In this document: one piece after another, positions 22,188 through 33,909 of the stretch | How positions within the stretch are numbered: the stretch's first letter is position 1 | Layout of the letters: each line of letters begins with the position of its first letter | Assembly (NCBI GenBank): GCA_000827265.1 | Contig: KN834753.1 | Coordinates: forward strand, 1,332,686-1,396,685 | Source: Collybiopsis luxurians FD-317 M1 | Lineage: Eukaryota > Basidiomycota > Agaricomycetes > Agaricales > Omphalotaceae | Direction: 5' to 3' | Length of the DNA stretch: 64,000 bases | Position numbers and translations under genes: made by a program | Notes under the pieces: model-generated | Told to the model about the DNA's origin: nothing | The model's database searches: none | The model's input: only the letters and a program-made list of their open reading frames with translations

Positions 22188-22971
22188 TCAACCAATGGGC
22201 ATAGGTGTAGATGTTTCCTGGATTGGCAGAGGTTGAACAAGTTCATCAACCTTTTTCTGAATCTCCGAGGCTGTCTGTTGAAAAAAAAGTATAAGGAACG
22301 GAACGGAAGTGCGTGGGCAACCATTGACCTACTTTCACAAGCGCGTCAATGTGGCCTTTCACGCTGTCCAAAGTGTTCACATTAGTCCTGGACTGTTTTA
22401 GTAACTCTTCCTTGGCCTGCAACAATTCACGTCTTTTAAGGTCAAGGCTGGCGACACATACATGTGAGAATGAGGAGGAGAACATGGGAAAAGGTAACAA
22501 ACCGTTGACGCTCTGCAAGTTCAAAACTGAGACGATTTAACATGAGTTGATGGTCATCCTCAAGAACAGCGGATGTCCTTGCTTCTTCTGGGGCCAACTG
22601 CTGAAACTCTTCCAGCGTATAGAGTGGAATGTCCTGATAGACAGAACTAGATGTCCAGGTCAGAATGGCTCGAAAAGATATCGAAGGACATACGCAAACT
22701 GCCGACATTTTTCGATTTCTCTTTCTAAATGGCGCTTTTCGTACAATAAATTCTGGAGACCGAGGTGAGACTGGTCCATTTCCTGGCGTGCAGCGGTAGT
22801 TTCATCCTTTTTGGTCCTTGTGGCAATATTAGCGGCACGATTGAGGGATTTGAGACAGGATACGAGAGCAGATGAGCGAATAAGCAGAGACTGTGGGTCA
22901 AAGTCAGCGTATGCTGGGGAGACGAGCTCTCTGAGGCTGTCGATGATTTGGTCTTGGTCAGAATGAGCCAT
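22188..22971 (-). CDS. THO complex subunit 5 (THOC5/FMIP-like), short form
   Basis: THOC5 belongs to the THO/TREX complex that couples transcription to mRNA export. Start at 22971 (MAHSDQDQIIDSLREL). Exons give LGLQNLLYEKRHLEREIEKC, the conserved FMIP motif, followed by DIPLYTLEEFQQLAPEEA and the HQLMLNRLSFELAERQR motif. A coiled coil with LKRRELLQAKEELLKQ follows, and the protein ends STPMPIG at 22188. These motifs match the N-terminal half of metazoan THOC5. The product is only about 205 residues, against roughly 680 in human, so the C-terminal tandem domain is absent. Four short introns. The gene is convergent with UBC8 and divergent from G6PD with 112 bp between starts. Confidence 0.82.
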
Positions 22972-23083
22972 GGAATATCAATTAGCTCGGGTAGCGACTA
23001 GCCGGCGGTCCGCGTATCACTCAGCACACTCTATACGCGTACTCTCATCACCATCACTTCCTTTATCCTCCTCTTTGCCCACA

Positions 23084-25049
23084 ATGACTCGCGAGCGTAG
23101 CATGAGTGGAACTATTCCTTCTATGGGTAGGCTTCCCATCCATCTATCCAGTTTTACTGACTTTAAATCCTGTTCAGAAACCAGCAACGAAGCCCTCAAG
23201 GATAATACCATTATTATCGGTCAGTCCCATCCCACAAAAGTCCAACAGCTCCGATTCTCATCTATTCGCTCAGTTCTCGGTGCTTCCGGGGATCTTGCCA
23301 AGAAAAAAGTACTAGACACCATCCCTCCACTAACGACTGGTTCGCTGATTCCTGATTTCTCACTTAGACTTTACCTGCCCTCTTTGGTCTTTTCCGCCAA
23401 GGTTTCCTCCCTCGGGAAGTAAAGATCGTGGGCTATGCTCGTACAAAGATGGACCACACAGAGTTTCTCAAGCGTGCAACTTCATATATTAAAAATCCCA
23501 ATGACGATCCCGAAGTATCGAAACAGATCGATGATTTCAAGGCGCTTCTAACCTATGTCGCCGGAGACTACGAGGACGGTTCTGCGTTTGATACACTCAA
23601 CCAGCACCTCGAAGAGATTGAATCCCACTATCAGTCCAAAGAATGCAATCGTCTCTTCTATCTTGCTCTTCCCCCCAGTGTTTTTATTCCTGTGGCAAAG
23701 AATCTCAAGGAGCATTGTTATGTCTCCAAAGGCGGTATCAACCGTATCATCGTTGAAAAGCCTTTCGGAAAAGACACCGAGTCCGCCCGCGAGCTGCTGG
23801 GATCTTTGAAGAAGTATTGGACCGAGGACGAGACGTTCCGTATTGATCATTACCTCGGGAAGGAGATGGTCAAGAACCTTTTGGTACTCCGGTTTGCGAA
23901 TGTGACGATGAATGCTAGCTGGGATAAAAACTCCATCAGCAATGTTCAGATCACTTTCAAAGAACCCTTTGGAACTGAGGGACGAGGAGGGTACTTTGAT
24001 GAATTTGGAATCATTCGTGACATCCTGCAGAACCGTAAGTAACGTTCTTCGGTTCATTGTTCGCTGGCATTCCTTATCATGGCTGTTCAGATCTGTTGCA
24101 AGTCCTTAGCATTCTGGCAATGGAACGTCCGGTTTCATTTGCAGCAGAGGATATCCGCGACGAGAAGGTACTTGATATCGCACGTGTATTACTACCATCT
24201 TCTCACAATTGTACCAGGTCAAGGTACTTCGTGCTATTCCGCCTATTGAAAGGGACGATGTTCTTCTCGGTCAATACGTTGCCGCCAACGGCAAACCCGG
24301 CTATCTTGACGACAACACCGTCCCCCCCAATTCTGTCTGCCCTACCTTTGCTGCTACCACCCTATGGATTCATAACCCGAGGTGGGAAGGGGTACCGTTC
24401 ATTCTCAAGGCCGGAAAAGGTGTGCCCATCTTTCATTCGGCCGCAATATTATCTGATCTATTACAGCATTGAATGAAGCCAAAGTTGAAGTCCGTATACA
24501 GTTCAAGGACGTAACACAGGGTATATTCAAGGACATCGCCCGAAACGAACTCGTCATCCGTATCCAGCCATCCGAGGCGGTTTACCTCAAGATGAATGCA
24601 AAGACTCCTGGATTGTACACTCGTGCAATGCCAACGGAAATGGATCTCACATACAAGAGGCGATTTGTTGATGCTCAAATACCTGAGGCGTACGAAGCTC
24701 TCATACTGGATGCCTTGAAAGGCGACCATTCCAACTTTGTCCGTCACGATGAGTTGGATGTCGCTTGGAAGGTGCGCACCTCTTGGGTTCTGAAAACTTG
24801 AATCTCAGCCTTTCCAGATCTTTACTCCGATCCTTCACTGGATTGATGGCCTTTCCGGACCACGGCCTCGCCCGGTCAATTATCCATACGGCTCTCGTGG
24901 ACCCAAAGAGCTCGACCCGTTTGTAGAAAAATACGGATACAAACGAGCCAGCGAGGGATAGTGAGTGTGTTTTTCCTGCGCCACTTGTTCCGTCAATCTA
25001 AGGCATCTTGTGCAGTGTTTGGCCAGTTGTCTCTTTGGCTTCATTGTAA
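23084..25049 (+). CDS. ZWF1: Glucose-6-phosphate 1-dehydrogenase
   Basis: First enzyme of the oxidative pentose phosphate pathway, making cytosolic NADPH. Start at 23084 ([14 protein letters not shown]). The NADP-binding loop [10 protein letters not shown] is encoded across an intron near 23280-23310. [11 protein letters not shown], the substrate/catalytic motif [20 protein letters not shown] and [20 protein letters not shown] follow. Further motifs are [60 protein letters not shown] and [18 protein letters not shown]. The C-terminus is [20 protein letters not shown], then SL and stop. Length is about 510 residues, as usual. Seven or eight short introns. Nothing odd; all active-site segments intact. 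Confidence 0.96.
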
Positions 25050-25201
25050 ATATCGTGATCCTGCGCGCTTTGAACGAGATGCTAGTATATACATAGACAG
25101 TCGTTGTACCATCACTCAACCTTAGTTAAAAAGTTGTATGTTTGTATCTTTGAGGAACTTCCAGACGGGCGCCAATTATCGGTGATTTGTCTTTTGCTCC
25201 C

Positions 25202-26564
25202 ATGTCGAACGAACTGAATAAGTTGCTTGTACCTCTTCATGTCTCCTACATTCAAAATCTTGGAAAGGTTGGTTCCCTACGGATATCTATGACCTAGACT
25301 GTCGTCAACGTTGGAATAGAACAAGGATGACTTGATGTACCATCTCACTGCGCATTTGCGTATGAATGCCATCTATTGGGGTTTAACTGCTCTCTGCATA
25401 ATGAACCATCCCAAGGCATTGGATCGAGATGAAATGATCGCCTACGTTATGAGCTGTTGGGACGAGGAAGCAGGTGGGCCAGCTATTTGTGAATGCCGAT
25501 GAAGCCCCACGATCTCGACCTACTCTTCGCAGGCGGCTTTGGTGCTCATCCGGAGCACGATGCGCATATTCTGTCAACACTGAGTGCGATCCAAATTCTC
25601 GTCACCCAGGATGCGATCGACCGACTGGATATCGATCGCGTAGTCAAGTGTACGCCCTCTTGTCAATTGAAAAACCATGCTCCGGTCGAGCTTGACGCTT
25701 GACAGTCATATTATCGCTTCAACAGCCATCCGGAGTCTTTGCTGGCGATTCTTTTGGCGAGGTCGATACGCGCTTCTCGTATATTGCAATTAACGCCTTG
25801 TCACTACTCGGACGTTTAAAGGATTTGGACGTTGAAAAGACTGCCGAGTACATCTTACAGTGCAGGAATTTTGACGGTGGCTTTGGAAGCCGTATCGGGG
25901 CGGAGAGTCACGCAGCTCAAGGTAAGTTTATATTTTCGAGGTCCGCAGGAAAGTCACAATCTTCGGACGATAGTTTTCGTCTGCTGTGCAGCTCTAACAA
26001 TCCTCGATCGACTCGATGAAATCGACGCGCCTACACTCTCCTGGTGGCTAGCGGAGAGACAGCTCCCTAACGGTGGGCTTAATGGGAGGCCCGAGAAACT
26101 AGAAGATGTAAGCCTCAAGCTCCGACAATCTCTCTGAGCCTCATGCGCTTTGTCCTCAGGTTTGCTACAGCTTCTGGGTTCTGGCTTCGCTGTCGATGCT
26201 AAAAAAGGTGCACTACATCGACCCTGAAAAGCTTATTTCCTACATTTTATCGGCCCAGGTCAGTGGAGGTGGACCGCCTTCTTTTTTTTTTTTTCTGATG
26301 ATCTCGAGCGTAGGATTCTGAGGGAGGTGGCATCGCGGATAGACCTGGCGATGTACCCGATGTCTTTCACACACATTTTGGAGTCGCGGGTGAGTCCGCT
26401 GGGAGGCAATCTCGATTTGTTACTCATTCCCGGGTCTAGGCCTTTCGATTCTGGGGTATCCAGGTCTAGTCGATATTGACCCGGTGTACTGCATGCCAGC
26501 TGCGTTGATCGAAAGAATGGGTTTACGGAAAGATTGGCAAGCATTAGACCGGAAAACAATCTGA
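25202..26564 (+). CDS. BET2: Rab geranylgeranyltransferase beta subunit
   Basis: Catalytic subunit of GGTase II, which prenylates Rab GTPases together with the alpha subunit and Rab escort protein. Start at 25202 ([20 protein letters not shown]). Prenyltransferase repeats are seen as [20 protein letters not shown], the [20 protein letters not shown] repeat, [60 protein letters not shown] and [20 protein letters not shown]. The zinc-site D...C and H are carried by the [20 protein letters not shown] motifs. C-terminus is [20 protein letters not shown]. Length about 330 residues, as expected. Several short introns. G6PD lies 152 bp upstream in the same orientation. Confidence 0.94.
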
Positions 26565-27209
26565 TGAATTGAGATCGAGTTGAGAGCATACCCTAGCACA
26601 CAGTCTATTATATTAGAGTGTGATACAAAGCGCGTGTACATGTACATACAACAATGGCGTGATTAACTTTTTAGGGATATACAAATATTCAGGTAAGTTG
26701 AAAACGATAGAAGTGATTTAATGCTAGTGCGAGATAGAATATGCAATGCAATAGATGAGGATAAATTACAGATGCAGTAAGTGGATTCCAGAAAACGAGG
26801 AAAGGAAAATAACACGAAACCAGTAAGGACAGCAAGACGAGCGGAGCAAAATGCAGTTCGAGAGATAGCCGACAAAAGCGAGGACCAAGGAGGTGATGAC
26901 AGAAGGAGGAGAAAGGGCGACGCGATGTGATGCTCGTAGAAGAGTGTCAATCGGGTGACGTCACGTCAGAAAATGCGGAAGCGTGTGCTATCGAGGGAGT
27001 GGATCGCGATCGGTCACCGAGAGCGTGACTACTACTTTGGGACAATCCAACCATAGCGAAAATGAATCAAGTCTGAATGCGATACGAATGCCAATGCCAA
27101 TGATGAAAAAAAAAAGGAAAGTCCTGGAAGGCCGATTATCATTGAGAAAAGAATGCGAGATGAGGGCTCTGCAGCGAGACACGCCAGAGATACCCTCCAG
27201 TATGTGCTG
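26565..27209. other. Intergenic between convergent BET2 and LONRF-like gene
   Basis: Two 3' ends facing each other. It contains the short palindrome TGTACATGTACA near 26635-26646 and A-rich runs (near 27105-27120). No supported gene. Confidence 0.5.
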
Positions 27210-28948
27210 TTAAAGCACTATACACCCTCGTTCAAACCACCAATGTTGTCTCAAGCCCTCGATCCACCAGACACACATTTTCAATCTCATTCGCACACTT
27301 CGGACAGGGAGGAGTTTTGCCTTTTCCCAGTCATCTATCGGGAGCACCATTCCGACGTAGAAAGAGAAAGTCGAGGCATCGAACGCCGGGTCTGACGGAT
27401 CTGAAGGAGGCGGAGGTCCATGTGTGTAGGAGAGACGTTGTACGACCCAAGGGGTGGTGTGAGTGTGCAGTTGCGACAAGAAAGAGCTGCAATGTTCGAC
27501 GAGTTGACGCGTCGATAAAGGAAGCGGTCGAGAAGGTTGAGGTGAGGGTGCTGAAATTGGCAACGAAGACGATGGTGAAGAAGCCTCGGAAGAAGAAGTG
27601 GTACTTCCGGTACTCCTGGTGAATGATGAAGATGAGGTGGAAGCAGAAGATACGGCAGATGTGAATCTAGAAGTAAGCTGCTGTATTGCGGACGGAGCCG
27701 AGGTAGGTGCAGGAGCTGCAGGAGCGATCTCTTCCATATCATCGTCCTCGTCCTCTTCATCTGGAATGTCGTCAATCCTCTCTATTCTACCAACGACATA
27801 ACCATCCAGTAAGCCTCGCTCTAAGATGCGAAATCTCCACACGCCCCAAGTTTCAACCATGCTTCGACCGTCTGGAAGCATCTGAACACTGCGGATTTCC
27901 AACATGGTTCCGTACTCGATCTGGTCACCGGCATTCAAGTGTGAGGAAGAGGAGGACGATGATGATGCTGAAGAAGACATGATCATGCCGAATGATGGGC
28001 GAGGAGAGGCGAGACACCGGCGAAGCATGAGGCGATATTTGGGCTCGAAGAAGTGCAAAAGAGTAGGCATTCCTGGAAATGAAAGTTGGCACACGAAAAT
28101 CGGAGTGTTCAAACGAGCATTATGTTCTTCAGCTTCAATTATAGCACCGCGCTCTTCGTAGGCAGAGGAAAATGCATGAAGAACTTGAGTGGAAAAAAAA
28201 TGAGTGCACAGTCACATATATATCGTGTTCTAAAGACGCACTAATTCTGAGCATCGTTTGGTTCTGGGGATGATTGAGGAAGTAAGCAAAATCCGGTAAC
28301 CCTTGTCTGCAGAGTGGGCACACTGAGCTGTGGTCCAACGAGCGGTGAAGACATCGTGAACAGAATGTCTGTATATATATAAAGAGTGATGTCAGAAGAG
28401 GCTCGGATCGAGGAATAGAAACCAATACTCACATGCTGGCATGGCGTCGTTACTGGCTCGTACAGCAGTGAGAAACAGATCTCGCAGCTCAGCTCCGTGA
28501 ACAATTCCTTTTCAAAACTTTCCGTAGTTGCCCGAATGCGCGGTTCTGATGGGATCAATGGTTCGTCGTCACGTAGAGTACGCTGGCGGGTAGATTCCGA
28601 ACGAAGATGCGACAGTAGATCGTCTTCTTCGTCCTCATCTTGGTCATTGAAAGACATAGTCCGGGCTCTTTTCGATGGTCTTTCCGCGGTATCCTGGTCG
28701 TCATGGTCGTCAAGGTCATGATGGGCTCTGGTTTGGCTGGTATTTGAGGATGAATGGCGATTGACAAGGTGTATAATCTTCTGGAGCGTGATATCCACCT
28801 TATTCTGAGAGAGAACTGGAGGAGAATGGAGGGAGCATGAATTGTGTACAGAGCAAATTGAATGACCGCAGTGTAAAGTGGAAGGATTAGATAGATAAGT
28901 ATCGCATATTGGACAGCGTAACAGGGATCTAATGGACGCAGCGTCCAT
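27210..28948 (-). CDS. LONRF-like RING-finger protein with LON substrate-binding domain
   Basis: Probable E3 ubiquitin ligase of the LONRF type. Start at 28948 (MDAASIRSLLRCPICDTYLS); an upstream in-frame ATG at 29005 is possible. The first Cys/His cluster, CPICDTYLSNPSTLHCGHSI, is a half-RING lacking a clear second zinc site. A nuclear-type basic patch (RPSKRARTMSF) and acidic stretch follow. The second RING is complete: CEICFSLLYEPVTTPCQH, then after an intron TFCSRCLHRSLDHSSVCPLC. The C-terminal LON domain includes LNTPIFVCQLSFPGMPTLLH, FFEPKYRLMLRRCL, GDQIEYGTMLEIRSVQMLPD and GRSMVETWGVWRFRILERG. A Ser/Thr/Pro-rich insert divides the LON domain (27560-27700). It ends LRQHWWFERGCIVL at 27210. 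It overlaps the STB6-like gene's start. Confidence 0.88.
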
Positions 28949-28949
28949 G
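28932..28949. repeat. Near-palindromic shared start site of two divergent genes
   Basis: ATGGACGCAGCGTCCAT reads as a start codon on both strands, encoding Met-Asp-Ala-Ala-Ser for the STB6-like gene (plus) and the LONRF-like gene (minus). Only the central base breaks the palindrome. Confidence 0.8.
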
Positions 28950-31900
28950 ATGGCGGTTGGGGAAGAAAATAAAAATAGCCGCCGGCGTCTGTTGGACCCG
29001 ACCATGTCCCTTTCACTCCTGCTGCCAGTTTACCTTCCGAAATGGACTGTAAGCCAGAAAGATGTTGTGCTGGAAGGATATCAGATGTATGCTGTTGATA
29101 ACTGGCTTCTCGATAGAAAACTTGTCCCAATCCTTGTCGTACACACTGGTGATTCCGCTCACAAGGTATGTATTCCATTCTCCCTCTACAACTTATCCTT
29201 TGACACCCCCTCTCAGATAACCGTCTCCGCACTTTCACCCCCTTCCCAGACTGACTGGGACTCTACCCTTTCCTTGCTCAGGCGTCACGCAAAACCAAAA
29301 GAAACACCCTATGGCACTCTCCTCGTTACTTCTCTTGCTCAGTTTCGTTCAGATTATACCATCGTGCAGATCCCTGGTGGAAACTTAGAGTCAGCCAAAC
29401 AGCAGCTTTATACTAATATCAATCTTTTGCGAATGGGTTGCAGTGGACGCTCAGGGTTGACTCTCGAGGAACCCAGCGATACAACCAAGGACCGTTTCAT
29501 TTCAACTTATATGTTACCAGACAATCATCTCGATGGGACCGCAAAGGTTTCTATCCTCTTCAACGACACAGTTCTTGAGCTTGTCAAACTGATCCAGATC
29601 TCACTGCATATTTTCGGCCATTATGCCTCGTCCTCTTTCGACGGACTCTTGTGTGATTCTACTGTCGACGGACTGCAGCAATGGGTGAAGGAGGTAGGAG
29701 TACAGCTGATTGACGGTCTGGATCCGATGGAACGAATAGCAGATCCCACCACAGTTGCTTCTTTACTAAGTCTGGTGTTGGCGGCCAGAAACAGACTAGC
29801 GGGACTTGGTGGTAGTACTCATGTACGCGTTTGAATCAATCATCGCGTATTTTATGCTCACCTCTTGCTCTTAGACAGTTCCAAAAGATCCTTTCCTTCA
29901 ACCTCATCTATTCATCCGCGCCATTACTGCGTATATTGCCGGTAGTCATTCCCATCCGTCGCTGACCTCCCAAATGATGCACACAATGTCATCAAAGAGT
30001 TCGTCCCATGCTTCACACTCTCTTCGTCAAAGCATCAGCCATTCAAGCCACGGAGGTTCTCCTCATATCCCTACCCCATCTATTCCTGCGTTTTTGAAGG
30101 ACCATCTACCTCATGGAAATGGCTCTTCAGCCGAAGCCACCCACCACTACACTCACTCCCTTCCGATTGTGCCTACGATACATTCATCGACTGTTTCTCC
30201 ACCCAATAGCACCACCACCTCCCCAAGCGCTCCAAATGCAAGTCGCATTTCTTCCGCTCCTTTCTCTTCTGAGACCTTGGGTGGTACGTCGATGCCGAGG
30301 CTAGCTCTTACCATTCCTACTCCTCCCGCAAGCGGCTTCCATACGCCCGTCTCTGTTGCACAGGAACGCTCCAATCATACTACATTCAATATCTCCCCTA
30401 TAACCGCAGATTCGAACATGGCCTTTCCCTCCATGGACAATCCCGCGCCTGAAGATACGTTGTTTCTCACTCGATCTGTAATAGAAACTGTCTTTTCTGC
30501 CTATGACACCAAATTGTTGAAAATCAGCCCAGAAGTTCGAAGGGCGGTGCGGAAAGAAAAGGCCAACAGGGAGAAGAACTACTCGACATCGCGGGAGGAT
30601 GACGGAAATGCTAAGGATGGACTTTCTTCGATCGCTGGGCTCCATGGTGTAGCTCCGCGATCTCACCTTCTCCCAGGAGGCTCACTCCCCCTCGCGTCTG
30701 GTCTCAAGGCTGGGTTAACAGGTACCCTTGCCAGTAGTCTCACGGGAGGCGGGTACACCCACGCAGGGGCAGCAAGTATCCTCATGCCTATATCAGATCT
30801 GGAAGAATTTATTGACGTGGTTGTGGGGGAGATATCTAGTTACGATAGGCGCGGTAAGGAGGAGAAGAAAGACAAGAAAGGGAAAGGGAAAGGAAAAGAG
30901 GAGCGCAAGGATCGGGAGAAAGATTCGAAAAAAGACCGAGATAAGAAAGAGGCTGATTCTCTTTCTTCCTCGTCCTCTGATGGGCTCGTAGATCTTTCAA
31001 GAGCGGCCAAGAAAGTAAAGGCTAAGGTGAAGGGACGCTCCGTTGATAAACTACTAGATCCTAAGGCTGACGACAAAGAGGCTGGAGAAGGATATGATTC
31101 ACACAAAAAAGAGAGAAAAGCCAAAGACTATATCAAAGGTGGTGTTGGCGGTTTGATCTTTGGTCTTTGGACGGGAAGAATTCATCTGGTTGTCAAATTG
31201 AGGGAAAAAATGGAAGAACGGGCCCGGGAGCAAGCTGTTCTGCTTAGACATCGCGAAGATGGTATTCCTTCGGACGGATTTGGATCAGGGCGCAGTTGGC
31301 ATAGAAGTTCCAAGAGTCGACCTTCACTTTGGAGTGACGGTGAAACAGATCCATACGTTCATGATAACGCACGGGCTATTCAGAGGACTTCACTGCCTGC
31401 GCAACCGTCTTCCTTCGGCAGGAGGGCCAGCATTAGTGGTGCTGGAGTTTCAAAAAGCCGGTATAATTCTCTTCAGAGTATTCCATTCACGGAAAAGTCA
31501 GACGGTCGAAGTACTGAGGAAGAGGGGCCCGGAATTTTAGGCACAGAGTCATTTGGGATGTTATGGGCAAGGGGTGGATCTAAAGTTCGAGGAAAGCTAG
31601 AAAGCTGGGCTGGGTAAGACGCGACCTTTATTTGTTATTGTCTCGTTGACCCTCATCCTATCCACCCAGACTCTCTAAGATTGATAACAAGTTGACCAAG
31701 CAGAAATCAAAGACTCATAGCGGCACTATGTTAATGCCTCACGCAGAATCGAATGTTGTAGACCTCTCTCCAACACCCTCTCCCGCAGCTTCTCCACCCA
31801 GTCCTAGTTTTGTTCCGGGAATACCCCCATCGCCGCCCCAACATGTTCATTCCCCACCCTCATCTCCTTCGACGACGACGAAAAAAGGCAAACTCGTAAT

Positions 31901-33630
31901 GTCCTCTTTTGGATCTGTCAGTCCTTTTGGGTCCCAAGCCCATTTACCTTCTCAGCCACATTCGCCGCTGTGGCACCCAGATGATGATGATGACCTGCTG
32001 AGTAGTGGCCAAGTTTCTCCTGTAGGATATGGGTCTGGCTTTGGATTTGATTCTGGAACTGAGGATCCAAGGACGCCAAAGCCCTGGTCATACGATTACT
32101 TCACTCAAACATTAATAAAATCACAACTAGGATCTTCCTTCTCCAGTTCCCGGGGTTCGGTAGAAGAGTCTTCTACAAGCAACGCTCCGCAGAAAAGGGG
32201 AAGCAAAGTCAATGTCCAAAATCAATCCTCAAGTTTAGGCCATGACCGGGCGAAACAAATGGTGGATGCTCTGGCAAAGCATCCCACCAGGCGACCTTGG
32301 CCAGGAAATCGGATCCCATACGCTAGCCGGGTTTCAAGTTGGTCAGATCCAGTGAGTGCTAGAGATGACGCCCAGGGTGTTAGCAAGCATGCGCAGAACA
32401 GCAGCGCAAGCTCGAGTGATGGTGGGCAAGCAAGCGAGGACCGCTTCAGCAAAGAGGATGGATATCTAGCCGAGAATTTCAGCCAACATCACAGGAGAAC
32501 TTCCACTGCTAAGCCTATTCCTGAAACTAGTTCCAGCGTGTGGTCAAATGATGACGCTGCTGGCCCTGATCGTCGTCACAGTCGTACACAAAGCATAGCA
32601 GAAGGGCGTAGCGCTAGAAGAGATAATGACGGGAGTAATGAAGCTAAATCGAAGTCCCATCACCCGGAAAATTTCTTGCAGGAGGAGGGGAAAACTTCTC
32701 AGAGGTCGTTGGGAATAACTCCTAGACGAAGAAGAAGCTTCCACTCCTTGTCTGTTTACCGTCACAATGTTGGTGCGGTCGATACGGAATCGGTTGGCGA
32801 CGATGTTGATCATAGAATACGCGTCAAGGTCTTGCCCATCGACCGTATGAGGATTGATGTCGAGCTCTGTGGTTACTATTTGATAATGTGGCGAAGAGCG
32901 GAGCATTTACAGAATGTCATTGCCACTTTACAAGTGAGTATCTCCTTTTTGGTCAATGAAGTATCCAACAGCGTCTGCCTAGATTCTCACATCACAGCTA
33001 TCCGAAACAAACGCTCACATGCGCGAACATCACGACAGTCACTTGCCTGATCTCCGAGAATTGGAATCTCAGCTCAAGATAGTTACTAAAGTTGATATGG
33101 AGAACGCCAATACTATGAAGATCAGTCAGGCTACGAAGTCGCTCTGGTATGAAGCCGAGCAATTCCGGGTCCCAGACTTGTGGCGTATCGCTAGCCCTTC
33201 TCGCCAGAAAGTTCTGGCTATGCGAGAAAAGGTGCTTGGGAGTGGAGGTCGACGACTCGCTCAGGGTGTACATGGAGCGCATGGTCGATTCAACCGTCTG
33301 CAATGGACTCTGGATGGCCAAGAAAGACTGGTTGACTCGGAAGGAAAGACAGAAAGTGAAGTGGAGGAGGAGAGAAAAATCGACTCGGATGGCGTCTTTA
33401 TTAGTCCGCCCGAGGAAGATGTGGAGGACATTGTGGAGCATCCCAGCATCAAACCGATGTGGCTTTTGAGATTCTTTACGAACTTGGTAGCAAATTGGGG
33501 AGCATCGACTTCTGCAGTCACAAAAGGAACTGAGGTGAAGGCAGACTCTCCACCCTCGATCGAGGACCCAACAACGGAGAACGAGGCCTCTTCTGAACGT
33601 GTGAAGGTGGAGAAGGCTGCTTCGCTGTAA
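28932..33630 (+). CDS. STB6-like protein
   Basis: Related to fungal STB2/STB6, which bind the Sin3 histone-deacetylase corepressor; the role here is inferred only. Exons 28932-29165, 29217-29822, 29875-31613, 31670-32933 and 32998-33630 join in frame to about 1491 residues. The N-terminal STB6-like domain reads LLLPVYLPKWTVSQKDVVLE, GYQMYAVDNWLLDRKLVPIL, then LVTSLAQFRSDYTIVQIPGG and NINLLRMGCSGRSGLTLEEP. The middle is low complexity (Ser/Pro/His) with a very Lys-rich run near 30860-30960. Conserved patches later include KDYIKGGVGGLIFGLWTGRI and RIRVKVLPIDRMRIDVELCG. The last exon is helical, with LPDLRELESQLKIVTKVDME, then an acidic tail. A start at 29004 (MSLSLLLPVY) is equally likely and would leave 55 bp to the LONRF start. 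Confidence 0.8.
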
Positions 33631-33909
33631 AAACATTGTCGGACTCTACATTAGATCTGTGTAATGCCATTTGACAAATGAACCTGAGTGGGTACGATCA
33701 GAGAATAGGCGCGCTTATCGATGGATTTGCAGACCGCCTCTACCTCATTTCCGAATGGCTGGCTGTGAGAGACCAATGTGAATACGAACCCGAGGATACC
33801 GGGCCGGGTATGTTTTGAAACTGGGTGGATACGAAAAACAGCGGGAAGAGCGGAGGTGTTACGACTTTATAAACATCTCCGCATTTTATCTACAGGCGAT
33901 ACGCCCAAG

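Noticed and set aside
4909..26564. Metabolic gene cluster for energy control (AMPK beta, PPN1, AACS, UBC8, G6PD)
   Set aside because: Genes are on both strands, separated by unrelated genes, and belong to different pathways; proximity alone is weak evidence.
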